Shown one piece after another: positions 34,252 to 40,760 of a DNA stretch of 40,760 bases (positions are counted from its first letter, which is position 1; the number at the start of each line of letters is the position of its first letter). The notes under the pieces are model-generated. The model did no database searches. It saw only the letters and a program-made list of their open reading frames with translations, and was not told the origin of the DNA. A program made the position numbers and the translations under genes. Location: assembly GCF_001983165.1 (NCBI RefSeq), contig NZ_MNPU01000053.1, forward strand, positions 1 to 40,760. Reading direction: 5' to 3'. This DNA comes from Pseudomonas gessardii (GTDB lineage Bacteria; Pseudomonadota; Gammaproteobacteria; Pseudomonadales; Pseudomonadaceae).

Positions 34252-34364
34252 CCCTGTGGGAGCTGGCTTGCCTGCGATAGCTTAGGCACTGGCAACATTG
34301 ATATCCGCCCATGCAACGATCCGGGCAATGTTTTTGATCGCTCCCACAGGACGTGGGAGCGATC
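34252..34364. repeat. Array end: diverged REP half and 12-bp hairpin
   Basis: The seventh start (CCCTGTGGGAGCTGGCTTGC at 34252) is of the ordinary REP type and is not followed by a full unit. At 34336-34347 GATCGCTCCCAC pairs perfectly with GTGGGAGCGATC at 34353-34364, 5-base loop. This hairpin lies 17 bases downstream of the dehydrogenase stop and may terminate that operon, although no T run follows on the minus strand. Confidence 0.6.
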
Positions 34365-34381
34365 CGTCAATCAAGACGCTA

Positions 34382-35626
34382 TCAGGCGATAGCATCCCAG
34401 GCGCGGTCGCCTTTTTCGTCCTTGATACGGGTCGGCAGGCCCATCACGTCCAGTGCCTTGAGGAACGGCTCGGCTGGCAGTTCTTCAACGTTGGCCATGC
34501 GTTGCACGTCCCACTCGCCACGGGCCACCAGCAGCGCAGCGGCTACCGGTGGTACGCCGGCGGTGTAGGAGATGCCCTGGCTTTCGGTTTCGGCAAAGGC
34601 GTCTTCGTGGTCGGCCACGTTGTAGATGAACAGCTCGCGTGGCTGGCCATCCTTGGTGCCCTTGACCAGGTCGCCGATGCAGGTCTTGCCGGTGTAGCCC
34701 GGTGCCAACGAGGACGGGTCAGGCAGCACGGCCTTGACCAGTTTCAAAGGCACCACTTCCAGGCCTTCGGCGGTGGTGACCGGTTTCTCGGAGAGCAGGC
34801 CGAGGTTGTTCAGTACGGTGAACACATTGATGTAGTGTTCGCCAAAGCTCATCCAGAACCGCACGTTGGGCACGTCGAGGTTTTTCGACAACGAGTGCAC
34901 TTCATCGTGGCCGGTCAGGTACAGGTTCTGTGAACCCACTACCGGCAGGTCGTCGGTACGTTTTACTTCGAACATGGTGTTGCTGGTCCACTGGCTGTTC
35001 TGCCAGCTCCACACCTGCCCGGTGAATTCGCGGAAGTTGATTTCCGGGTCGAAATTGGTGGCGAAATATTTGCCGTGGCTGCCGGCATTGACGTCGAGAA
35101 TGTCGATCGAATCAATGCGGTCAAAATGCTGTTGTTGCGCCAGCGCCGCATAGGCGTTGACCACTCCTGGGTCAAAACCCACACCGAGGATCGCAGTGAT
35201 GTTCTTCTGCTTGCATTCCTCCAGGTGGTTCCACTCGTAGTTGCCGTACCACGGCGGGGTCTCGCAGACCTTGCCCGGCTCTTCGTGGATGGCGGTGTCG
35301 AGGTAAGCCACGCCGGTATCGATGCAGGCACGCAGTACCGACATGTTGAGGAAGGCGGAGCCGACGTTGATGACGATCTGCGATTCGGTTTCGCGGATCA
35401 GTGCCTTGGTCGCTTCCACGTCCAGGGCGTTCAGGGCAAAGGCCTGGATCTGCGCGGGTACCTTGAGGCTACCCTTGGCCTTGACGCTGTCGATGATGGC
35501 CTGGCATTTGGAGATGTTGCGCGACGCGATAGCAATACGACCGAGTTCGTCGTTGTGCTGCGCGCACTTGTGGGCCACCACCTTGGCGACACCTCCTGCA
35601 CCAATGATAAGAACGTTCTTTTTCAA
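34382..35626 (-). CDS. Saccharopine dehydrogenase-family carboxy(nor)spermidine dehydrogenase
   Basis: 414 residues from a TTG at 35626, with GAGAG upstream; no ATG fits the start of the fold. N-terminal Rossmann motif KKNVLIIGAGGVAKVVAHKC (Gly9-Gly12), ASRNISKCQAIID typical of the NADP-binding branch, then EPGKVCETPPWYGNYEWNHL, ILGVGFDPGVVNAYAALAQQ and CIGDLVKGTKDGQPRELFIY as in carboxynorspermidine synthase. It condenses aspartate semialdehyde with a diamine (putrescine or diaminopropane) using NADPH. It lies downstream of the decarboxylase gene by 29 bases, so the two enzymes of the alternative spermidine route are one operon. Confidence 0.9.
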   Translation of the reverse strand: MKKNVLIIGAGGVAKVVAHKCAQHNDELGRIAIASRNISKCQAIIDSVKAKGSLKVPAQIQAFALNALDVEATKALIRETESQIVINVGSAFLNMSVLRACIDTGVAYLDTAIHEEPGKVCETPPWYGNYEWNHLEECKQKNITAILGVGFDPGVVNAYAALAQQQHFDRIDSIDILDVNAGSHGKYFATNFDPEINFREFTGQVWSWQNSQWTSNTMFEVKRTDDLPVVGSQNLYLTGHDEVHSLSKNLDVPNVRFWMSFGEHYINVFTVLNNLGLLSEKPVTTAEGLEVVPLKLVKAVLPDPSSLAPGYTGKTCIGDLVKGTKDGQPRELFIYNVADHEDAFAETESQGISYTAGVPPVAAALLVARGEWDVQRMANVEELPAEPFLKALDVMGLPTRIKDEKGDRAWDAIA

Positions 35627-35655
35627 TTGCTTTATCTCTCCTTTATCTGTCCGCT

Positions 35656-36753
35656 TTACGAAAGGCTGGACAGGTAGTCGTCGTAACCAAATTCACGAAC
35701 CACTTCGACTGTACCGTCGAGTTGTTTCACTACGATGGACGGCATTTTCAGGCCGTTGAACCAGTTTTTCTTGACCATGGTGTAGCCTGCCGTGTCGATG
35801 AACGACAGTCGATCGCCGATGGCCAGCGGCTGATCAAATTGATATTCGCCGAAGATATCACCGGCCAGGCACGACTTGCCGCACACCATGTAGGTGTGTT
35901 CGCCATCGCTTGGCGCCAGTTTGGCGTTGAGGCGATAGATCAGCAGGTCCAGCAGGTGGGCTTCGATGGAGCTGTCGACCACGGCGAGGTTTTTGCCGTT
36001 GTACAGAGTGTCGAGCACGGTCACTTCCAGGGAGGCGCTGTTGGTGATCGCTGCTTCGCCGGGTTCCAGGTACACCTGCACGTCGTACTTCTGCGAGAAG
36101 GCCTTGAGGCGCTGGCAGAACGCGTCGATGGCATAGCCTTCGCCGGTAAAGTGGATGCCGCCGCCGAGGCTGACCCAGTTGACCTTGTGCAGCAGTGCGC
36201 CGAAACGTTCTTCGATGGTGTTCAGCATCTGGTCGAACAGGTTGAAGTCACCGTTCTCGCAGTTGTTGTGGAACATGAAGCCGGAGATCTGCTCGATCAC
36301 GCCTTCGATCTTCACCGGATCCCACTCGCCCAGACGGCTGAAGGGGCGCGCCGGGTCAGCCAGCAGGTAATCGGAGCTGCTCACTTGCGGGTTGACGCGC
36401 AGGCCGCGGGTCTTGCCCTCGCTGCGCTCGGCAAAGCGCTGCAGCTGGCTGATGGAGTTGAAGATGATCTTGTCGCAGTTGTCGAGCATCTCCTCGATCT
36501 CATCGTCGGCCCAGGCCACGCTATAGGCGTGGGCTTCACCTTCGAACTTCTGGCGACCGAGCTTGAGCTCGTACAGCGACGAGGACGTGGTGCCGTCCAT
36601 GTATTCCTGCATCAGGTCGAACACCGACCAGGTGGCAAAGCACTTGAGCGCCAGCAGCGCCTTGGCGCCGGACTGCTCGCGCACGTAGGCGATCTTCTGC
36701 ATGTTGACCAGAAGCTTCTGTTTGTCGATGAGGTAATACGGGGTTTTGATCAT
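35656..36753 (-). CDS. nspC: Carboxynorspermidine/carboxyspermidine decarboxylase
   Basis: 365 residues, ATG at 36753. Fold-III PLP decarboxylase of the NspC type: PLP lysine Lys37 in LALKCFATW, SSLYELKLGRQKF, MFHNNCENGDFNLF, WVSLGGGIHFTGEGY, VYLEPGEAAITNSASLEVTV and the C-terminal VCGKSCLAGDIFGEY, which completes the neighbouring active site. It removes CO2 from the dehydrogenase product to yield spermidine or norspermidine. Gene order, decarboxylase first then dehydrogenase, is on the minus strand. The ribosome site is weak. 36754-37038 holds the promoters of this operon and of the divergent peptidase gene. Confidence 0.93.
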   Translation of the reverse strand: MIKTPYYLIDKQKLLVNMQKIAYVREQSGAKALLALKCFATWSVFDLMQEYMDGTTSSSLYELKLGRQKFEGEAHAYSVAWADDEIEEMLDNCDKIIFNSISQLQRFAERSEGKTRGLRVNPQVSSSDYLLADPARPFSRLGEWDPVKIEGVIEQISGFMFHNNCENGDFNLFDQMLNTIEERFGALLHKVNWVSLGGGIHFTGEGYAIDAFCQRLKAFSQKYDVQVYLEPGEAAITNSASLEVTVLDTLYNGKNLAVVDSSIEAHLLDLLIYRLNAKLAPSDGEHTYMVCGKSCLAGDIFGEYQFDQPLAIGDRLSFIDTAGYTMVKKNWFNGLKMPSIVVKQLDGTVEVVREFGYDDYLSSLS

Positions 36754-36995
36754 TTTTCAGAGCCTGCGGCGGAGCCTGCCAAAAAAGGACAGGCATTGTG
36801 CCCGCACTTGCTCAGGATCGAAAGGTTAGTCAGCGGAATTTGCAGGCTTGGGCCTACAGGCCACTCAGGTATTGGTCAGCAAATGGGTCCATAACCCTGT
36901 GGCCAGGCGGTCAGGCAGTGGTTTAGTCGCCAGGCGCACGCTTGATCGTCACGCGTAAACCCTTGTCATGGCCCCAGTGGAACCTATAGCGCCGA

Positions 36996-37008
36996 ATTAC
37001 GACGTAAT
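36996..37008. promoter_or_regulatory. Short palindrome upstream of metallopeptidase gene
   Basis: ATTACG-A-CGTAAT, two perfect 6-base arms around one base, 30 bases upstream of the TTG start. Candidate operator only; could be chance. Confidence 0.3.
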
Positions 37009-37038
37009 GGGAAATACATCGCTGCTGGAGCTACGACT

Positions 37039-37812
37039 TTGACTGTCCAACTGAACGCTCACTTATCTGTCTATCCACCGGACTACCTGCCCAACGAGAA
37101 CGCCGATCAAACTGCCAAGGGGGAGGTTGCTGCGTCTTCCAGGCAAAAGCGTGGGGTGGCGTCAGCTTCGGCGTTATGGCCACAACACTCAGTCATAAGA
37201 ATTTCCCTGATGGGCATGAGTAAAGCGCAAGAAGAGTTTACCAAAGCCAACATCAACAAATGGGCGCCTCACGTCAATCTGCACTTTGAGTTCACTGACG
37301 CCGCCGACGGGGATATCCGGATTGCCGCAGACAACGATATTTCCGGTGGGCATTCGTACTTGGGTACCCGCTCGCTCTATGTACCGCCCGACAAACCTAC
37401 AATGGTCATCGGCCTCAAGGGTGGGCCGAATGCTTATAACGCCGGTACGATCCAGCATGAGTTCGGTCATGTTTTGGGGTTGCAACATGAACATCAGCAC
37501 GAAAACAATGATTTGGATATCAATTGGTCCGAAGTCAAGAAAACCTACATGGATAAAGGTGGGGAGAAAGAACTAAAAGCGAATTTTGGGCCGTTGGTTT
37601 CCGATGTTGTGTCATCTGACTATGATCGTAAATCCATCATGCATTATGGTTTCAATTCATCCTGGCTCAACAGTGGAGATGCTATTGGGGACAACAATGA
37701 GCTCTCCGAGGGTGATATCAACTTTGTCCGCTCGCTCTATCCACCCGAGGTCAAGAAAAAACCAGTTTCTGCCAGTTGGTGGGACTTCCGTCACGTTCAG
37801 CCGTCTCCATAA
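37039..37812 (+). CDS. Metzincin-type zinc metallopeptidase (M12/astacin-like)
   Basis: 257 residues from a TTG at 37039 (GGAG 8 bases upstream); no ATG occurs in frame upstream near this point. Zinc site HEFGHVLGLQHEH gives His140, Glu141, His144, His150 and the following Glu151, matching HExxHxxGxxHE; the Met-turn is SIMHYGFNS near residue 201. The region WPQHSVIRISLMGMSKAQEE with INKWAPHVNLHFEFTDAADG and DIRIAADNDISGGHSYLG fits the family's N-terminal beta sheet. No signal peptide, no prodomain, so export route is unclear. Codon use is AT-richer than metE or nspC nearby, suggesting later acquisition. Target substrate unknown. Confidence 0.85.
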   Translation: MTVQLNAHLSVYPPDYLPNENADQTAKGEVAASSRQKRGVASASALWPQHSVIRISLMGMSKAQEEFTKANINKWAPHVNLHFEFTDAADGDIRIAADNDISGGHSYLGTRSLYVPPDKPTMVIGLKGGPNAYNAGTIQHEFGHVLGLQHEHQHENNDLDINWSEVKKTYMDKGGEKELKANFGPLVSDVVSSDYDRKSIMHYGFNSSWLNSGDAIGDNNELSEGDINFVRSLYPPEVKKKPVSASWWDFRHVQPSP

Positions 37813-37863
37813 AACGCCTGGGGCAGGTCGATCATGAGCGATATTCGTGATCATCTACAGTAA

Positions 37864-37880
37864 AATGAGTTTGTCTCATT
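37864..37880. promoter_or_regulatory. MetR-like palindrome upstream of metE
   Basis: AATGAG-TTTGT-CTCATT: perfect 6-base arms with a 5-base spacer, 52 bases before the metE start. It resembles the MetR box TGAA-N5-TTCA. No metR gene is adjacent and I see no cobalamin-riboswitch core in the 119-base gap, so MetR is the better candidate regulator. Confidence 0.5.
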
Positions 37881-37931
37881 ATGACCCGCTGCCGACAATA
37901 GCTCCCATACCAACACATTGGAGTTTTTGTC

Positions 37932-40220
37932 ATGGCTGTCGCTCATTCCCTTGGATTTCCGCGCATTGGACGCGATCGTGAACTGAAAAAAGCGCAGGAA
38001 GCGTTTTGGAAGGGTGAGCTGGACGAAGCCGGTCTGCGCGCCGTCGGCCGTGAATTGCGGAAGACCCACTGGGACTTGCAGAAACAGGCCGGCATCGAGT
38101 TGCTGCCGGCTGGGGATTTTGCCTGGTACGACCAGGTGCTGACCCACTCGCTGATGTTTGGTGTGATCCCCGAGCGTTTCCGCCCGGCTGACGGGCATGC
38201 CACCCTCAAGACCCTGTTTGCCATGGCCCGTGGCGTCAGCGACAGCTGCTGCGGCGGTGCCCACGCCCAGGAAATGACCAAGTGGTTCGACACCAACTAC
38301 CACTACCTGGTGCCTGAATTCAGCGCGGACCAGCAGTTCCACCTGGGCTGGGACCAATTGTTCGAAGAAGTCCAGGAGGCCCGCGACCTGGGGCACACCG
38401 TCAAGCCGGTGGTGATCGGGCCGCTGACGTACCTGTGGCTGGGCAAGGCCAAGGGCGGTGACTTCGACAAGCTCGACCTGCTCGACCGCCTGCTACCGCT
38501 GTACGGGCAGATCTTCCAGCGCCTGGCGGACCTGGGCGTGGAATGGGTGCAGATCGACGAGCCGATCCTGGTGCTGGATCTGCCCCAGGACTGGAAAAAC
38601 GCGTTTGAACGCGCCTACAACCTGATCCAGCGTGACCCGCTGAAAAAACTGGTCGCCACTTACTTTGGCGGGCTCGAAGAAAACCTCGGCCTGGCGGCCA
38701 ACTTGCCGGTCGATGGCCTGCACATTGACCTGGTGCGCGCACCTGACCAGTACCCGACGATTCTCGACCGTCTGCCGGCCTATAAGGTGCTGTCCTTGGG
38801 GGTGGTCAACGGTCGGAACGTCTGGCGCTGCGACCTGGAAAATGCCCTGGCTACCTTGCAGCACGCCCATGAACGCCTGGGTGATCGCCTGTGGGTTGCG
38901 CCGTCCTGTTCGCTGCTGCACAGCCCGGTGGATCTGGGGCGTGAAGACAAGCTCGACGCCGAGCTGAAAAGCTGGCTGGCCTTCGCCGTACAAAAGTGTG
39001 AAGAAGTCGCGGTGCTGACCCAGGCCATCAACCAGCCCGAAGCGCCGAACGTGCTTGCTGCCTTGGCCCAAAGCCGCGCCGTGCAAGCGGCCCGCGGGGC
39101 CTCGCCGCGTATCCACAAACCGGCGGTCCAGGCCCGCGTGGCGGCTATCACCGCCAAGGACAGCCAGCGCCAGTCGCGGTTTGCCCAGCGCATCGCCCAG
39201 CAGCGCGCCGGCCTCGACTTGCCGCTGTTCCCGACCACCACCATTGGTTCGTTCCCGCAGACCGCGTCGATCCGCCTGGCGCGCCAGTCGTTCAAGGCCG
39301 GCAAGTTAAGCGAGGCCGAATATGTCGAGGCGATGCACAGCGAGATCAAGCACGCCGTTGAAGTGCAGGAAAACCTTGGCCTGGACGTGCTGGTGCACGG
39401 TGAAGCCGAACGTAACGACATGGTCGAGTACTTTGCCGAACAGCTGGACGGCTATGTATTTACCCGCTTTGGCTGGGTGCAGAGCTATGGCTCTCGCTGC
39501 GTGAAACCGGCGGTGATCTTCGGCGACCTGAGCCGCCCGAAAGCCATGACCGTGGAGTGGATCCGCTATGCCCAAGGCCTGACCGACAAGGTCATGAAGG
39601 GCATGCTGACCGGCCCGGTGACCATGCTGATGTGGTCATTCCCCCGCGAAGACGTGAGCCGCGAAGTGCAGGCCCGGCAACTGGCGCTGGCGATCCGTGA
39701 CGAAGTGGTGGACCTGGAAGCGGCGGGCATCAAGATCGTACAGATTGATGAAGCGGCGTTCCGTGAAGGCCTGCCCCTGCGCCGGGCCCAGTGGCAGCAC
39801 TACCTGGACTGGGCCACCGAAGTGTTCCGCCTGTGCGCCTCGGGTGTGCGTGACGCAACCCAGATCCATACCCATATGTGCTACAGCGAATTCAACGACG
39901 TGATCGAGTCCATCGCGGCGATGGATGCCGACGTGATCACCATCGAGACTTCCCGTTCGGACATGGAACTGCTGGACGCGTTCGAAGCCTTCGCTTACCC
40001 GAACGACATCGGCCCGGGGGTCTACGACATCCACTCACCCCGGGTGCCCGACGCCTCGGAAATGGCCAACCTGCTGCGCAAAGCCGCCCAGCGCATCCCG
40101 GCCGAGCGCCTATGGGTCAACCCCGACTGCGGCCTGAAGACCCGCGCCTGGCCGGAGACGGAAGCGGCGTTGATTCACATGGTTACAGCTGCCCGGCAAT
40201 TGCGCGCTGAATGGGCGTAA
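37932..40220 (+). CDS. metE: Cobalamin-independent methionine synthase (5-methyltetrahydropteroyltriglutamate-homocysteine methyltransferase)
   Basis: 762 residues, the usual full length; ATG at 37932 with GGAG 8 bases upstream. N-terminal half opens HSLGFPRIGRDRELKKAQEA; C-terminal catalytic barrel begins near residue 435 (LFPTTTIGSFPQTASIRLAR). Zinc ligands His and Cys are in IHTHMCYSEFN at about 646-649 and Cys in NPDCGLKTR at about 731, plus the catalytic VQIDEAAFREGLPLR. It makes methionine from homocysteine and methyl-THF-polyglutamate without B12. It is monocistronic and followed by REP sequences. Confidence 0.97.
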   Translation: MAVAHSLGFPRIGRDRELKKAQEAFWKGELDEAGLRAVGRELRKTHWDLQKQAGIELLPAGDFAWYDQVLTHSLMFGVIPERFRPADGHATLKTLFAMARGVSDSCCGGAHAQEMTKWFDTNYHYLVPEFSADQQFHLGWDQLFEEVQEARDLGHTVKPVVIGPLTYLWLGKAKGGDFDKLDLLDRLLPLYGQIFQRLADLGVEWVQIDEPILVLDLPQDWKNAFERAYNLIQRDPLKKLVATYFGGLEENLGLAANLPVDGLHIDLVRAPDQYPTILDRLPAYKVLSLGVVNGRNVWRCDLENALATLQHAHERLGDRLWVAPSCSLLHSPVDLGREDKLDAELKSWLAFAVQKCEEVAVLTQAINQPEAPNVLAALAQSRAVQAARGASPRIHKPAVQARVAAITAKDSQRQSRFAQRIAQQRAGLDLPLFPTTTIGSFPQTASIRLARQSFKAGKLSEAEYVEAMHSEIKHAVEVQENLGLDVLVHGEAERNDMVEYFAEQLDGYVFTRFGWVQSYGSRCVKPAVIFGDLSRPKAMTVEWIRYAQGLTDKVMKGMLTGPVTMLMWSFPREDVSREVQARQLALAIRDEVVDLEAAGIKIVQIDEAAFREGLPLRRAQWQHYLDWATEVFRLCASGVRDATQIHTHMCYSEFNDVIESIAAMDADVITIETSRSDMELLDAFEAFAYPNDIGPGVYDIHSPRVPDASEMANLLRKAAQRIPAERLWVNPDCGLKTRAWPETEAALIHMVTAARQLRAEWA

Positions 40221-40242
40221 CTGCGGCTGACACAAATCCCAT

Positions 40243-40336
40243 TGTGGGAGCGGGCTTGCCCGCGATAGCGGCAGTCCAGTGACTACTTCTGGCAACTGAC
40301 CCACCGCCATCGCAGGCAAGCCAGCTCCCACATTTG
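40243..40336. repeat. REPIN downstream of metE
   Basis: TGTGGGAGCGGGCTTGCCCG at 40243 and the inverted GCAGGCAAGCCAGCTCCCAC ending about 40331, with about 55 bases between. A second copy starts 135 bases later at 40378. Confidence 0.9.
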
Positions 40337-40377
40337 AATTGTGGCGGTACCCAAATTCTCTACCACACGCAGACCCC

Positions 40378-40461
40378 TGTGGGAGCGGGCTTGCCCGCGA
40401 TAGCGACAGCCCATTCACTGCTTCTGGCAACTGACCCACCGCCATCGCAGGCAAGCCAGCT
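40378..40461. repeat. REPIN truncated by an insertion sequence
   Basis: TGTGGGAGCGGGCTTGCCCG at 40378, nearly identical to the preceding REPIN through GCAGGCAAGCCAGCT, but where the first copy continues CCCACATTT this one changes to TGTATGG. The junction is at 40460/40461, inside the second REP. Confidence 0.88.
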
Positions 40462-40659
40462 TGTATGGTTAGACTTGTAGGGGTGGTGGGACTAAAAGCC
40501 AGCATCTGACTCTAGCCAGTACAGACCGTGGGAGACTTCGTCCCACCCCTTCACCAAAGCGCCGATAAGGAATGCATCGGCCATGACCGACGATAGAAGC
40601 AAGCCAGCGCAACGGTGAAGCCCCGACAAGCCCGTAAACCCTAACCCGGAGCTTTTCTC
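40462..40659 (+). ncRNA. Candidate IS110 bridge RNA region
   Basis: The 5' non-coding stretch of the element can fold: GTGGGA/TCCCAC (40528-40533 with 40541-40546), CTTCACC/GGTGAAG (40549-40555 with 40614-40620) enclosing GCCGAT/ATCGGC (40561-40566 with 40576-40581). Within the loop closed by the long-range stem is GCAAGCCAGC at 40599-40608, identical to the ten REP bases directly left of the insertion (40451-40460). IS110 recombinases use an RNA from this end with loops that pair to target and donor, so this is a likely target-guide. Boundaries of the transcript are not known. Confidence 0.6.
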
Positions 40660-40760
40660 ATGGCAATGACTGTCTCGCAATCAATCATTGGAGTGGATGT
40701 CGCTAAAGCCGAAGTAGTTGTTTATCAAAGTGAAACTGCTGAAACAAAGATCGTATCGAA
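40660..40760 (+). CDS. IS110-family transposase, N-terminal fragment (cut by window end)
   Basis: ATG at 40660 (another at 40666), GGAGC about 8 bases upstream. The visible 33 residues, beginning MAMTVSQSIIGVDVAKAEVV, contain GVDVAK, the first acidic motif of the RuvC-like DEDD domain of IS110 transposases. The gene continues past 40760, so completeness cannot be judged. Confidence 0.85.
   Translation, partial: MAMTVSQSIIGVDVAKAEVVVYQSETAETKIVS

Larger units (their letters stand above)
40461..40760 (+). mobile_element. Left end of an IS110-family insertion sequence (continues beyond window)
   Basis: The element begins inside the REP at about 40461 and contains a ~200-base non-coding leader and the start of an IS110-type transposase gene. 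IS110 elements lack terminal inverted repeats, consistent with none being visible at the left. Related Pseudomonas IS110 elements such as ISPpu9/ISPpu10 are known to insert into REP sequences. The right end is outside the window. Confidence 0.85.

Noticed and set aside
33684..34285. Repeated small proteins starting MSSFSEATIAVGQP
   Set aside because: The frame shifts from unit to unit (193 is not a multiple of 3), there are no ribosome sites and the reading is of REP palindrome sequence.
37813..37931. Cobalamin riboswitch before metE
   Set aside because: The gap is only 119 bases and lacks the GCCACTG B12-box core on the coding strand.

Overview
The window is chromosomal DNA of a fluorescent pseudomonad, most likely the Pseudomonas fluorescens group. 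The evidence is GC-rich coding sequence with Pseudomonas-style codon use, many REP/REPIN palindromes with the GGGAGCGGGCTTGCCCGCG core, a DUF6124 gene (a family I know only from Pseudomonas) and Pdt/PhdA-type and CASDH/CASDC loci typical of the genus.

Layout. 1-902: non-coding, a nested ~590 bp imperfect palindrome with a REPIN in its centre. 903-10953: one plus-strand block resembling the P. aeruginosa phdA-pdtB-exbB2-exbD2-tonB region: PhdA-like protein, two-partner-secretion transporter, DUF2341/LamG/ExbB fusion, ExbD, TonB, porin, coiled-coil protein, YbjN-like protein, PpiC-type isomerase and a LysR-like regulator, closed by a strong hairpin terminator. No secreted TpsA partner lies inside the window. 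11057-12600: three minus-strand genes (two unknown, one DCC-family).

12830-24506: a transport/catabolic island. A LysR regulator is divergent from livHMGFK-type ABC transporter genes, followed by an ATC-hydrolase-family gene overlapping an M20 carbamoyl-amino-acid hydrolase gene; a convergent MFS-amidase operon is divergent from a LacI regulator, with two near-identical operator palindromes between them. The likely theme is import and stepwise hydrolysis of a cyclic or carbamoylated amino-acid derivative.

24507-25054: four REPINs in tandem. 25055-28198: AraC regulator divergent from a bile-acid:Na+ symporter-family gene, then a SotB-like MFS exporter. 28271-32278: a cell-surface signalling set on the minus strand (ECF sigma, FecR-type anti-sigma, STN-containing TonB-dependent receptor) behind a Fur-box-like palindrome.

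32401-34381: a DUF6124 gene whose 5' leader can form an elaborate RNA fold, then six exact-length 193 bp tandem repeats. 34382-36753: carboxynorspermidine/carboxyspermidine dehydrogenase and decarboxylase genes (alternative spermidine route). 37039-37812: a metzincin-type metallopeptidase. 37932-40220: metE. 40221-40760: two REPINs, the second interrupted by the left end of an IS110-family element whose 5' non-coding segment looks like a bridge RNA carrying a 10-nt match to the REP target. The transposase gene runs off the window.

The most unusual items are the DUF6124 leader, the REP-targeting IS110 with a candidate guide, the 193 bp array and the ATC-hydrolase transport cluster. All functional statements are from reading the sequence; no search was run.
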